Shown: positions 34,687 to 44,769 of the stretch, piece by piece | Layout of the letters: each line of letters begins with the position of its first letter | Numbering within the stretch: position 1 is the first letter of the stretch | Source of the DNA: Polynucleobacter sp. AP-Kaivos-20-H2 | Lineage (GTDB): Bacteria > Pseudomonadota > Gammaproteobacteria > Burkholderiales > Burkholderiaceae | Length of the DNA: 64,000 nt | Direction: 5' to 3' | NCBI RefSeq assembly: GCF_018882215.1 | Contig: NZ_JACVOX010000002.1 | Coordinates: 682,001 to 746,000, forward strand | Made by a program: the position numbers and the translations under genes | Notes under the pieces: model-generated | The model's input: the letters and a program-made list of their open reading frames with translations, nothing else | Database searches by the model: none | Told to the model about the DNA's origin: nothing

Positions 34687-35289
34687 TTAGTCGAGAAGTA
34701 CGTGATCTACGCCATCACATAAAGCATGCAGCAAAACCAAATGTGTTTCTTGAATACGAGCGGTTCGCGTAGATGGCGCACACAAGTGAACATCATCTTT
34801 ATCTAATAGTTGTGCAATCTTGCCGCCACCATTACCAGTGAATGCGATGATTTTCATACCAAGCTTTTTGGCAGCCTCCATGGCTTTAATCACGTTCTTC
34901 GAATTCCCTGAGGTTGATATGCCTAACAGAACGTCACCTTTTTTCCCAAGACCGCGAACTTGCTTGCTAAAAATCTCATCGTAGCTATAGTCATTTCCAA
35001 TAGCCGTAAGAATTGAAGTGTCGGTCGTCAAAGCAATTGCAGCCAACTCTTGGCGCTCTCTTTCAAAACGACCAACGAGCTCTGCTGCAAAGTGCTGCGC
35101 ATCAGCGGCAGAACCGCCATTGCCACAGGCCATGATCTTACCGCCGGCACGCAAACAATCGACCATCGCCAGTACACCCCTAGCAACAGATTCGGGGAGC
35201 AGTTTTTCAGCCTCTTGTTTTACGGCAATGCTGTCCAGAAAATGCTGGGAGGCACGTAGACGCAAACGTTCGTTGATATCTTTTTCCAT
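34687..35289 (-). CDS. SIS-domain protein of the GmhA/DiaA family
   Basis: GmhA isomerises sedoheptulose 7-phosphate for LPS heptose, while DiaA binds DnaA and times initiation. The 200-residue protein has the phosphosugar loop CGNGGSAADAQHFAAEL (about residues 55-71), the ISTSGNSKNV loop and a C-terminal RIQETHLVLLHALCD. It keeps the Glu and His positions of catalytic GmhA that E. coli DiaA has lost, yet the locus matches diaA. The ATG at 35289 was preferred to a TTG at 35307. Confidence 0.82.
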   Translation of the reverse strand: MEKDINERLRLRASQHFLDSIAVKQEAEKLLPESVARGVLAMVDCLRAGGKIMACGNGGSAADAQHFAAELVGRFERERQELAAIALTTDTSILTAIGNDYSYDEIFSKQVRGLGKKGDVLLGISTSGNSKNVIKAMEAAKKLGMKIIAFTGNGGGKIAQLLDKDDVHLCAPSTRTARIQETHLVLLHALCDGVDHVLLD

Positions 35290-35393
35290 AACAATATTAT
35301 GCGCCAAAGATGTCCTAATTTCAGTAGCAATCAGCTTATCCCAAAAGCAACGTATCCTCTTACTAATTGTTTAACTTTTTGCAGGCAGCCCCC

Positions 35394-36287
35394 ATGGAAC
35401 TTGGCTCTTTCGATTTCTTAAAGCAGCAGGATTTGCCTGTAGGGGCTCTGTATATGGTTGCGACACCTATCGGCAATTTGGGTGACATTACATTACGCGC
35501 CCTGCATGTTCTCAATTCAGTCGATGGGATTGCTTGTGAAGACACTAGACATAGTGCGGCATTACTCCAACAATTTGGCATTCATAAAAAATGTTTAGCG
35601 TTGCACGAACACAATGAAATTGGCGGCGCTCAAACAGTCATACAACACCTGTTGAACAATGAGCGCTGGGCTTATATTTCAGATGCTGGCACCCCAGGAG
35701 TCTCAGACCCAGGTGCAAGACTGGTAAATGAGGTTCAAAAAGCAGGACTCAGAGTAATTCCCATTCCGGGCGCAAGCGCTGTATCAAGCGCCATCTCGGC
35801 GGCCGGCTCAGTGATGCATTACTCGGAAGGGCGCTTTCAGTTTTTAGGTTTTTGGCCCAATAAAACTAAAGAGCGTGATGCTCTGCTGCAGGATATCTCC
35901 ACCAGCAAAAAGGCAAGTATCTTTTTCGAGTCTCCGCACCACATTAAAGAAACGCTTGCATTGCTTGCAAAAAATTTAGAGGCTGATCGTCAGCTTTTAG
36001 TCTGCCGTGAGTTAACCAAAAAATTTGAGCAACTTGTGCCACTTCAAGCGCAAGACATTACTCACTGGCTGGAGGCAGCAGAGAGCCTTAAGGGTGAATT
36101 TGTCATCGTGGTTGCAGGGCGGTCAGCCAATAGCGATGAGACTCCGGAGCATTCAACTCTCTTGTTGTGGGCTAATGCACTGAGCCCTTATATGGGGAGC
36201 AAAGAAATTGCTGCCGTTCTTTCGCAAACATTAGGCCTCACAAAAAAAGAAGCCTACCAAGTTGCCTTAGATGCAAAGAGTGAATAA
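35394..36287 (+). CDS. rsmI: 16S rRNA C1402 ribose 2'-O-methyltransferase RsmI
   Basis: RsmI uses SAM to methylate the ribose of C1402 in 16S rRNA at the P site. The 297-residue protein starts at ATG 35394; the TTG at 35367 is less likely. It shows the tetrapyrrole-methylase fold motifs VATPIGNLGDIT near the N-terminus, EDTRHSAALL, and SDAGTPGVSDPGARLV. It is divergent from the SIS gene, with a 104-base shared control region. Confidence 0.95.
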   Translation: MELGSFDFLKQQDLPVGALYMVATPIGNLGDITLRALHVLNSVDGIACEDTRHSAALLQQFGIHKKCLALHEHNEIGGAQTVIQHLLNNERWAYISDAGTPGVSDPGARLVNEVQKAGLRVIPIPGASAVSSAISAAGSVMHYSEGRFQFLGFWPNKTKERDALLQDISTSKKASIFFESPHHIKETLALLAKNLEADRQLLVCRELTKKFEQLVPLQAQDITHWLEAAESLKGEFVIVVAGRSANSDETPEHSTLLLWANALSPYMGSKEIAAVLSQTLGLTKKEAYQVALDAKSE

Positions 36288-36297
36288 ATGGAAATAA

Positions 36298-36322
36298 AAA
36301 AGCTGGCACAAGGCCAGCTTTT
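36298..36322. terminator. Bidirectional intrinsic terminator
   Basis: AAAAGCTGGC and GCCAGCTTTT form a perfect 10-base-pair stem with a 5-base loop. The A/T ends give a T-run on both strands, so it serves rsmI (plus) and the small gene at 36340-36567 (minus). Confidence 0.85.
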
Positions 36323-36339
36323 AAATATGCGCTAAAGAC

Positions 36340-36567
36340 TTATTTGGCGCTAGTAGCAGGAGCCGCAGGCTCGCTAGCATCTTTAAAATTGAGTTGCGCT
36401 ACTGGCTTAATAATTTGTTCAGCTGACGCAGATGAATCTGCGCGCTTGCCATTGTTCACAAACACCATTAACAACAAAATGATGATGAGTGGCACGAAAA
36501 AACTTGCGAACACCATGATGATGAGTTGTTTTGGGGACTTAATTAGACTTCCGTGCTCATTGCTCAT
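36340..36567 (-). CDS. Small membrane protein resembling a cytochrome c5 anchor without heme domain
   Basis: A 75-residue protein with a short N-terminus (MSNEHGSLIKSPKQL), one membrane helix (about residues 15-37) and a periplasmic tail. Its layout, from SLIKSPKQL through IIKPVAQLNFKDAS, resembles the N-terminal anchor of membrane-bound cytochrome c5 proteins of Burkholderiales, recalled from memory. No CxxCH follows; the frame stops after PATSAK and a terminator comes next. It is either a remnant or an independent small protein. Confidence 0.7.
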   Translation of the reverse strand: MSNEHGSLIKSPKQLIIMVFASFFVPLIIILLLMVFVNNGKRADSSASAEQIIKPVAQLNFKDASEPAAPATSAK

Positions 36568-36671
36568 AAGAATTTATCGTTTGACGGGTTTTAGGGTTGT
36601 TTTGTCGAGATTATAACTAGAGAGAAGGGTTATAGACACTTACAATAGAGGGGTAACCAGTTTTTCCACTA

Positions 36672-36747
36672 GCGCCCGTAGCTCAGTGGATAGAGTATTG
36701 GCCTCCGAAGCCAAGGGTCGCAGGTTCGATTCCTGCCGGGCGCGCCA
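36672..36747 (+). tRNA. tRNA-Arg (CCG)
   Basis: A 76-base cloverleaf with encoded CCA. The anticodon loop CTCCGAA gives anticodon CCG. The acceptor stem GCGCCCG/CGGGCGC is perfect. It stands alone, 82 bases before the desaturase. Confidence 0.96.
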
Positions 36748-36829
36748 GAAATCAAGGGGTTTTTGACCTACATCATGCGTGAAATTGCGAAAACCGCTAT
36801 CATTTGCACCTAACTTATTGATTCTTATC

Positions 36830-37972
36830 GTGTCTACACATCTAAATACCGCCCTTTCAGAGCCTTCCTTAACTAATCCTTTGCACCCAGAGGCGCCATT
36901 ACCGCATCGAAAAATCATTCGAAGCTGGCTAATCCCGATGGCACAAGGAGAAACTGGGCGCGCAATCATGCTCCTAGCAATCGATGCCTTCCTTTGGCTA
37001 GGCTGTATTGCAGGAACAATCTTCGTAGAGAGCGTGTTGCTCAAAATTGTTTTTGGTTTGATTGCCGGTTTTGTAACAGGTCGCATCTTCATATTGGGTC
37101 ACGATGCTTGCCATCAAAGTTACACGCCCAATCGCGAACTGAACAAAGTGTTAGGTCGTATTGCGTTCTTGCCATCTCTCACACCATATAGCTTGTGGGA
37201 TGTTGGTCATAACGTTGTGCATCACGGCCAAACCAATCTAAAGGGTTTTGACTTTGTATGGGCACCCCTATCAAAATCAGAATACGACGCGCTTCCCCCA
37301 TTGCGTAAGGCTCTAGAGCGCCTTTACCGTAGCGGCTGGGGTCCTGTTTTTTATTACCTCATTGAAATTTGGTGGAGACGAGAGTACTTCCCAAATGCAA
37401 AAAACAAGCCTGGTGATCGTCCTATTTTCTTAAAAGACAATTTGCTTGTTACCGCATTTGCAATCGTTTGGATTGGCTGCTTAATTGCTGGAGCCATTGC
37501 TACTGGGCAATCTATTTGGATTGGCTTGATCACTGGCTTTGCAGTGCCATTCTTGTTCTGGAACGGCATGATTGGATTTGTGGTTTACGTGCACCATACC
37601 CATCCAAAAGTCTCTTGGTATGACAAGAAATCGGAGTGGTTACGCGCCCAGCCGTTTGTATCCACAACCGTTCACCTGACTTTTAACTGGATTTGGGGCA
37701 AATTGATGCACCACATCATGGAGCACACTGCGCACCATGTAGATATGAGCGTACCGCTTTATCGCCTGCAAGAGGCCCAACAGACCTTAGAAACGATCCT
37801 TCCAGACCGTATTTTTGTGCAAAAGTTCTCTTGGGGCTGGTATTTCGATACTGCGCGCAAGTGCAAGCTCTATGACTTTGAAAACAAGGCCTGGTTAGAT
37901 TTTGACGGCAACAAAACGGCCGATTCGGTCCGGGTTGTGCTAACCCCAGCCCCAGCGGGACAAAACGGGTAA
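36830..37972 (+). CDS. Membrane fatty acid desaturase
   Basis: A di-iron membrane desaturase that puts a double bond into acyl chains, using oxygen and an electron carrier. The three histidine boxes are HDACH, HNVVHHGQ and HTAHH, each in the usual position relative to the membrane helices (about 50-95 and 200-250 in the 380-residue form). The start is uncertain: GTG at 36830 (MSTHLNTALSEPS) or GTG at 36779. Neither has a clear ribosome binding site. Regiospecificity cannot be read. Confidence 0.88.
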   Translation: MSTHLNTALSEPSLTNPLHPEAPLPHRKIIRSWLIPMAQGETGRAIMLLAIDAFLWLGCIAGTIFVESVLLKIVFGLIAGFVTGRIFILGHDACHQSYTPNRELNKVLGRIAFLPSLTPYSLWDVGHNVVHHGQTNLKGFDFVWAPLSKSEYDALPPLRKALERLYRSGWGPVFYYLIEIWWRREYFPNAKNKPGDRPIFLKDNLLVTAFAIVWIGCLIAGAIATGQSIWIGLITGFAVPFLFWNGMIGFVVYVHHTHPKVSWYDKKSEWLRAQPFVSTTVHLTFNWIWGKLMHHIMEHTAHHVDMSVPLYRLQEAQQTLETILPDRIFVQKFSWGWYFDTARKCKLYDFENKAWLDFDGNKTADSVRVVLTPAPAGQNG

Positions 37973-38012
37973 AATAGATCTCTGTATAAGATTTGCCTTA
38001 CCCGGATTGCCC

Positions 38013-38198
38013 ATGACTACATCGACTCCAGCAGCTACCCAAGAAACCTCCCAGAGCCTGAAATTTTGCTCTTCTTGCAGCCGTGAAAAACGACTTGAGG
38101 GTGGCACATGGATTCCGACAAGCAATCGCAAACAACGTTGGATTTGCGCAAGCTGCCTCTACAACCGTACACATCGTACCGGTTCAGCAAAAACCTAA
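38013..38198 (+). CDS. Small zinc-ribbon protein of unknown function
   Basis: A 61-residue basic protein starting at ATG 38013. It has two Cys pairs, CSSC (about residues 20-23) and CASC (about 46-49), spaced as a zinc ribbon, with a Thr/Ser-rich N-terminus and an Arg/His-rich end (YNRTHRTG). The Cys spacing and basic charge suggest nucleic-acid or ribosome contact. It lies 40 bases after the desaturase. No family name is offered. Confidence 0.65.
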   Translation: MTTSTPAATQETSQSLKFCSSCSREKRLEGGTWIPTSNRKQRWICASCLYNRTHRTGSAKT

Positions 38199-38234
38199 TT
38201 ACTCACTTGTAGTTCAAATAGCTAAATTCGCTAG

Positions 38235-38879
38235 CTACGCACCATCTCCCACATAGGGATTGGTTTTGCGTTCTTGGCCAAATGTCGACATTGGTCCATG
38301 ACCGGGAACAAACTGCACATCATCGCCTAAGGGCCACAATTTCGTTTTAATCGCATTAATTAAATCCGCATGATTGCCGCGTGGAAAATCAGTTCTTCCG
38401 ATTGAGCCCGCGAATAAAACATCGCCCACAATTGCAAGACGATCTTCTTTGTCAAAAAATACAACGTGGCCAGGCGTATGGCCAGGACAATGAAATACTT
38501 CTAGATCAACATTGCCCACCTGAACATGATCGCCATTATTTAACCAACGATCAGGCTCGAAAACTTTGGCATGCCCAAAACCAAAGCGTACTGTTTGTTC
38601 GGGCAGTTGATCAATCCAAAAACGTTCCTCTTCTTGTGGCCCCTCAATAGGCACACCAAGCTGATCAGCCAAGTCTTTGGCAGCAGCGCAGTGATCTAAA
38701 TGTCCATGCGTCAGCAATATCTTTTTAACCCTGCCACTCATCTGCTTAACGCCCTCAAGGATCTTTTCAATATCCCCGCCAGGATCAATCACAGCAGTGT
38801 CGCCAGTCTCCTGGCAAACCAAAATCGAGCAATTTTGCTCATACGGAGTAACAGGAACAATTCCTAATTTAATTGGCAT
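38235..38879 (-). CDS. gloC: Metallo-beta-lactamase-fold hydrolase, type II glyoxalase GloC
   Basis: Glyoxalase II hydrolyses S-lactoylglutathione to lactate and glutathione. The 214-residue protein has the metal motif THGHLDH (about residues 56-62), the later His in CPGHTPGH, the bridging Asp in VGDVLF, and the final PGHG. It aligns throughout with E. coli YcbL/GloC (for example DRWLNNGDHVQVGNV and RTDFPRGNH), from memory. It is convergent with the zinc-ribbon gene. Confidence 0.88.
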   Translation of the reverse strand: MPIKLGIVPVTPYEQNCSILVCQETGDTAVIDPGGDIEKILEGVKQMSGRVKKILLTHGHLDHCAAAKDLADQLGVPIEGPQEEERFWIDQLPEQTVRFGFGHAKVFEPDRWLNNGDHVQVGNVDLEVFHCPGHTPGHVVFFDKEDRLAIVGDVLFAGSIGRTDFPRGNHADLINAIKTKLWPLGDDVQFVPGHGPMSTFGQERKTNPYVGDGA

Positions 38880-38958
38880 GCGTACAAGTAGTTAAGTGAA
38901 TCACTGGGGAAAGCTAGTTTAGGGGAGTCGGCATAAAATGCCCCTAAAGGATAAAACA

Positions 38959-39351
38959 ATGAATAGCCAAGATACATTTAAATTTGCAGAAACTCACGAA
39001 TGGGCCGATCAGGAAAATGACGGTTTAGTGTGGGTTGGCATTAGCAATCATGCGCAAGAAGCGCTTGGTGATGTGATGTTCTTTCAAGCCCCAAAACTTG
39101 GACAACAAGTAAGGCAGGGTGAGGCTATTGCTGTGATTGAGTCAGTGAAGGCGGCTAGTGATATTCATGCACCCATAAGCGGGGAGATTGTTGCGCTCAA
39201 TGAAGAGGTAGATACATCGCCTGAAATCGTTAATGAAAATCCATACGGTGTTTGGTTATTCAAAATCAAACCCGCCTCCGATGAAATTCTTAACAAAGAA
39301 CTCAATCAACTCCTGACCCCAGAAATATATAACGCGGGCCCTGGCGCCTGA
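38959..39351 (+). CDS. gcvH: Glycine cleavage system H protein
   Basis: H protein carries the aminomethyl group on a lipoyl lysine between the P, T and L proteins. The lipoyl Lys sits in VIESVKAASDIHAP. I chose the ATG at 38959 (MNSQDTFKF, 130 residues) because AAAGGA lies seven bases upstream; the ATG at 38938 adds residues that contain that site. No gcvT or gcvP is nearby. The H-like protein can also serve lipoate relay. Confidence 0.92.
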   Translation: MNSQDTFKFAETHEWADQENDGLVWVGISNHAQEALGDVMFFQAPKLGQQVRQGEAIAVIESVKAASDIHAPISGEIVALNEEVDTSPEIVNENPYGVWLFKIKPASDEILNKELNQLLTPEIYNAGPGA

Positions 39352-39364
39352 TATCTGAAATCAA

Positions 39365-41491
39365 TCAGATTGAAATGGGGTCGCGCTCAATTAACCAACG
39401 AATGCGCCCTTCTTTACTAATGCGTCCCTGAGAGTTCTCTCGCAAATAAAGATCCATCGCCTCTAAGATTTCTTGCAGGTTTTTACGGTCATCAGACTCC
39501 ACCAGTAGTTGGGCGCGCTCCGAGCCCGCTACGCGCATCATTGCCTTTGGTACTGGATCATAGACTCTGAGGCCTTTATTTATGTGGCCCCGAGACTTTA
39601 AATATCCTTTTAAACCGCTCAAAAACTGAATTGCTTTATCTAAACTTTTAGCCTCAGCATGAATAAGGGCCTGGTAGGCAAATGGCGGCAAGCCCGCTTC
39701 TTTTCTTTCATTGGCCGTAAAGCTTAAAAACCCATCTACGTCATGGCGCAGTAAAAACTGAAAAACAGCAGACTCCGGAAACTGCGTTTCAATATAAATA
39801 GCACCACCTACTTCACCATCCTTATTGGATCGCCCAGCCCGTCCTGCAACCTGAACTAACTGGGCAAATAATCGCTCTGCCGCCCTAAAGTCTTGAGAGA
39901 ACAATCTACTATCTGCATCCAGTACAGCAACTAAGCCAATATTTTGGTAATCATGCCCCTTGGCAATCATCTGGGTCCCAACAACGATATCGACATTGCC
40001 TTCGTGAATTTCCTGAAAGAGCTCTTCAGCACCCTTACTCTTTCTGCTGGAGTCTGTATCGACTCGCAGAACTCTTGCAGCCGGCCACATCTCCTCAATA
40101 GCATCTTCAATCTTTTGAGTTCCTTGTCCCAAGGTCTTCAAGTCGGCATTACCGCAGTCCGGACAATGACTTGGAATTGATTTGACCAAGCCGCAGTGAT
40201 GGCAACTTAAAACTGACTTCCTGCCTAATGCTCCTGCTTTATGCAGCACCATATAGGAGCTACATTGCTCGCATCTTGAGAGCCATGAGCAAGCGCCGCA
40301 GCTAAGAACGGGGGCATAGCCTCGCCGATTGATGAGTATTAGGCTTTGCTGCTTATTTTCAAGATTCTGACTGACCGCATTAGCAAGAGTTTTAGTAATC
40401 AAGCTTTTGGATTTTGGCTTCTCCATATCGCCCGGACTAAATTGCGTTTGTGGATCGCGCGTGTTAATCAGATGCACTCTTGGCAAGCTTGCGCCTTGAG
40501 CGCGCTGATCCAAACGAATATATTCATAACGGCTAGCCCTGGCAGCCATCCAAGTCTCAAGCGATGGTGTAGCAGAGGCCAATAAGATTGGTATCTTAAG
40601 GTCGTGGGCACGCCATATCGCAAGATCCCTTGCAGAGTAACGGATACCATCTTGCTGTTTATAAGATGGATCATGCTCTTCATCAACAACAATGGCGCGC
40701 AGATTAGGCAGGGGAGTTAATGCAGCCAATCTTGTTCCCAAAATAATTTGGGCTTTACCAGTCATCGCATCATACCAAGCGATGCCTCTGACTTTTTCAC
40801 TCACGCCACTGTGAAGCACCACCATTTTTTTATCTGGAAAATAAGCGCGCACTCTGCGCTCCAATTGTGGCGTTAAATTAATTTCCGGCACCAAGAGCAA
40901 TACCTGTGCGCTTGCATCTTCCAAAATGCCGCTTAACCAATTTAAAAATACAGCCGTCTTTCCGCTACCAGTTTGTCCTTGCAACAGTATTGCTTTGAAT
41001 TCACTTGAAGGAATGGTGCGCAATTTCTCTAGGGCGAGTTTTTGGCCATCGTTTAGATGGGCCTCATCAACATAACCCTCAACAGCTTCTAGCTTGTTTT
41101 TTTTCTTTTGTTTTTCTTCATCCGCTGCTAATTTCTTGGGGATCTTTTCCCAATCATCTGGCTTTTTCCACATCTGTGGAATGGTGGGAATAATGGTCTC
41201 ACCTAGCGCATGAATGTAATACTGGCTGGCAAAGTTCATTAGCCTCAATACTGCGGGATCCAAAGGGGGAAGGGGCGCAATTTTGCTTACCCCTTTTAAT
41301 TTATCAAGATCATAGTCTGAGTAAGCGCTTACTTTAATTACAAATCCTACCAGTGAACTGCGCCCAAAGGGAACCTCAACTATTGCCCCTACTTGTGGGG
41401 CGCACCCTATTGCCTCTTCATCCCACAAGTAATCAAAGCCCTGGGCAAGGGGCTTATCAACAACAACTTGGACAACGATTGGAGGGGGCAT
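39365..41491 (-). CDS. priA: Primosomal protein N' (PriA helicase)
   Basis: PriA restarts stalled forks by reloading DnaB. The 708-residue protein has the N-terminal DNA-binding region (1-105), Walker A GQTGSGKTAVF, the DEEH box in VVDEEHDPSYKQQDG, motif III ASATPS, and a zinc-binding insert with CGACSWLSRCEQC and CHHCG/CPDCG pairs. The C-terminal helicase lobe has GTQMIAKGHDY and AGRAGRSN. Convergent with gcvH, separated by 13 bases. Confidence 0.96.
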   Translation of the reverse strand: MPPPIVVQVVVDKPLAQGFDYLWDEEAIGCAPQVGAIVEVPFGRSSLVGFVIKVSAYSDYDLDKLKGVSKIAPLPPLDPAVLRLMNFASQYYIHALGETIIPTIPQMWKKPDDWEKIPKKLAADEEKQKKKNKLEAVEGYVDEAHLNDGQKLALEKLRTIPSSEFKAILLQGQTGSGKTAVFLNWLSGILEDASAQVLLLVPEINLTPQLERRVRAYFPDKKMVVLHSGVSEKVRGIAWYDAMTGKAQIILGTRLAALTPLPNLRAIVVDEEHDPSYKQQDGIRYSARDLAIWRAHDLKIPILLASATPSLETWMAARASRYEYIRLDQRAQGASLPRVHLINTRDPQTQFSPGDMEKPKSKSLITKTLANAVSQNLENKQQSLILINRRGYAPVLSCGACSWLSRCEQCSSYMVLHKAGALGRKSVLSCHHCGLVKSIPSHCPDCGNADLKTLGQGTQKIEDAIEEMWPAARVLRVDTDSSRKSKGAEELFQEIHEGNVDIVVGTQMIAKGHDYQNIGLVAVLDADSRLFSQDFRAAERLFAQLVQVAGRAGRSNKDGEVGGAIYIETQFPESAVFQFLLRHDVDGFLSFTANERKEAGLPPFAYQALIHAEAKSLDKAIQFLSGLKGYLKSRGHINKGLRVYDPVPKAMMRVAGSERAQLLVESDDRKNLQEILEAMDLYLRENSQGRISKEGRIRWLIERDPISI

Positions 41492-41517
41492 GATTTACTT
41501 CAAATCTCTAGTTTGCT

Positions 41518-41713
41518 TGTGGATAAGTCTGTGGATATCATCCGAGGATTCTGATTTATAAGCTAATTTATCAGCTTTCAGATTCTGCACTCTTTTAAAG
41601 CTTTTTAGTAATTATTTATATAAATCAATGACTTGTAAAGATATTCGAAAGTGAATTTTCATCATTATTCGCAATCTCACTGAATTTCGAATTTTCCCGT
41701 TATCTGTGCATAA
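41518..41713. promoter_or_regulatory. Cluster of DnaA boxes in the hemE-priA spacer
   Basis: The minus strand reads TTATCCACA at 41518-41526, a near match ATATCCACA at 41530-41538, and TTATGCACA at 41705-41713. Two are exact matches to TTATNCACA. Between them lies an AT-rich stretch (about 41580-41690). The 268-base spacer (41492-41759) has no gene; a short inverted repeat CGCTA-N7-TAGCG lies at 41718-41734. Confidence 0.6.
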
Positions 41714-41759
41714 CTTTCGCTAAAAATCCTAGCGTCAAGTTAGCAATCACTCAGTATTA

Positions 41760-42866
41760 TCACTTTGTCCTGAGAGCCTTTGAGCGCTCAATGACCGCTT
41801 CGGCAAGAGCCGTAACACTTTCAGGAGGGGTAAATTGAGAAATCCCATGCCCTAGATTAAAGACATGTCCGTCTAGAGGATGTAACCCCGATTTAAGGGC
41901 TGGAGCACTCGCTAAATCCTCAAGCAGGAGGTTTGCTTGCTGCGCAATTTGTTTTGGCTCCGAGAACAGAATAAGCGGGTCTAAATTACCTTGCAATGCT
42001 AATGGCTTGTTCAATGCCAGCAATTGTTTGCGTGCGCGACTCAGTGACATTGTCCAATCAATGGCAATAACATCAGCACCAACTTGCGCCATATCGTTCA
42101 ACCAAATCCCGCCGCCTTTAGTAAACATGATTACTGGAATTTTTCTGCCTTCATGTTCGCGCGGCAATAAAGAAATCACTTTTTGCATTGAGGCCAGAGA
42201 CATTTTTTGATACCAGCCATCTGGCAGCATTCCGCCCCAGGTATCAAAAATCATCAAAGCCTGAGCGCCTGCTTTAACTTGCTCTATCAAATAGGCTGCC
42301 ACTGACTGAGCATTAATATCAAGGATATGCTGCATCAAGTCAGGACGATTAAACATCATCGTTTTGGCATGACGAAAATCATCGGCACTTGAACCATCAA
42401 TCATGTAGCAAGCTAATGTCCAAGGGCTTCCAGAGAAACCAATCAATGGCACACGCTGTTTACCATCCTGTATCAATGCTTTCCGAATTTCTGAAACCGC
42501 ATCAAATACATATTTGAGCTGATCCATGTCAGCAACGCGCAATTTCTTAACCGCCTCTTCAGTACGAAGAGGATGCTCAAAGCTTGGGCCTTCACCAGCA
42601 GTAAATTTCAAGCCCAATCCCATCGCATCAGGAATAGTCAAAATATCGGAGAATAAAATCGCCGCATCCAACGGATAGCGATCTAAAGGCTGAAGGGTTA
42701 CTTCAGTAGCATATGCAGGATTTTTTGCGAGCCCTAAAAAACTTCCAGCTTTGGCGCGAGTATCGTTGTACTCGGGGAGGTATCGGCCGGCTTGACGCAT
42801 GAGCCAAAGCGGTGTTTGATCAACCGCTTCGCCCAGGCAGGCCTTTAAAAACCGATCATTTAACAT
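41760..42866 (-). CDS. hemE: Uroporphyrinogen decarboxylase
   Basis: HemE removes four carboxyl groups from uroporphyrinogen III to give coproporphyrinogen III in heme synthesis. The 368-residue TIM-barrel protein carries the signature [15 protein letters not shown] and [11 protein letters not shown]. Start at ATG 42866; the preceding TTG is less likely. It follows atpC by 18 bases and may read through from the atp operon. Confidence 0.96.
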   Translation of the reverse strand: MLNDRFLKACLGEAVDQTPLWLMRQAGRYLPEYNDTRAKAGSFLGLAKNPAYATEVTLQPLDRYPLDAAILFSDILTIPDAMGLGLKFTAGEGPSFEHPLRTEEAVKKLRVADMDQLKYVFDAVSEIRKALIQDGKQRVPLIGFSGSPWTLACYMIDGSSADDFRHAKTMMFNRPDLMQHILDINAQSVAAYLIEQVKAGAQALMIFDTWGGMLPDGWYQKMSLASMQKVISLLPREHEGRKIPVIMFTKGGGIWLNDMAQVGADVIAIDWTMSLSRARKQLLALNKPLALQGNLDPLILFSEPKQIAQQANLLLEDLASAPALKSGLHPLDGHVFNLGHGISQFTPPESVTALAEAVIERSKALRTK

Positions 42867-42884
42867 CAAGGAGATGACCGGCCA

Positions 42885-43301
42885 TTACTTTTTACGACGG
42901 AAACGAGCAATTGCAGCCAGCTGTGCAGCCGCCATTGCAAACTCAGATTGGGCCAAAGCCAAATCAAAGTCAGTGCCACGGTTTTGCATCGCTTCTTCAG
43001 CACGTTTCTTTGCTTCAATCGCTTTAGCTTCATCAAGATCGTGTCCGCGAATGGCGGTATCTGCTAAAACAGTAACGCGATCTGGCTGAACTTCTAAATA
43101 GCCACCTGCTACGAAAACAAACTCTTCATCACCATCAGCTTTTTCAATGCGAACTGAGCCTGGACGAATGCGTGTAATCAAAGGAGTATGGCCGCGCAAA
43201 ATGCCGAGCTCGCCACTTTCGCCAGGAAGCGCAACAAACTTGGCTTCCCCGCTGAAAATAGACTGCTCAGCACTCACTACATCGACGCGTATGGTTGACA
43301 T
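42885..43301 (-). CDS. atpC: ATP synthase subunit epsilon
   Basis: Epsilon is the regulatory part of the F1 rotor. The 138-residue protein has the N-terminal beta-sandwich with [17 protein letters not shown] and a C-terminal helical hairpin rich in Ala, Glu and Arg that can inhibit the enzyme. It ends the atp operon. Confidence 0.96.
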   Translation of the reverse strand: MSTIRVDVVSAEQSIFSGEAKFVALPGESGELGILRGHTPLITRIRPGSVRIEKADGDEEFVFVAGGYLEVQPDRVTVLADTAIRGHDLDEAKAIEAKKRAEEAMQNRGTDFDLALAQSEFAMAAAQLAAIARFRRKK

Positions 43302-43313
43302 AATTTCCCTAGA

Positions 43314-44729
<1,416 letters not shown>

Positions 44730-44769
44730 TTAATTCCTGAATTCTTTCGTATTCCTAAACGCCGACCAC

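Noticed and set aside
35363..35581. A possible yraN gene between rsmI and the SIS gene
   Set aside because: The frame is antisense to the rsmI start and lacks YraN motifs; no yraN is present at this locus.
36640..37092. A 150-codon minus-strand reading frame across tRNA-Arg and the desaturase start
   Set aside because: Its middle (RQESNLRPLASEANTLSTEL) is the well-known false protein made by translating a tRNA-Arg gene; the rest is antisense to the desaturase.
39353..39370. Inverted repeat ATCTGA/TCAGAT between gcvH and priA as a shared terminator
   Set aside because: The stem is only six weak pairs, overlaps the priA stop codon and has no T-run.
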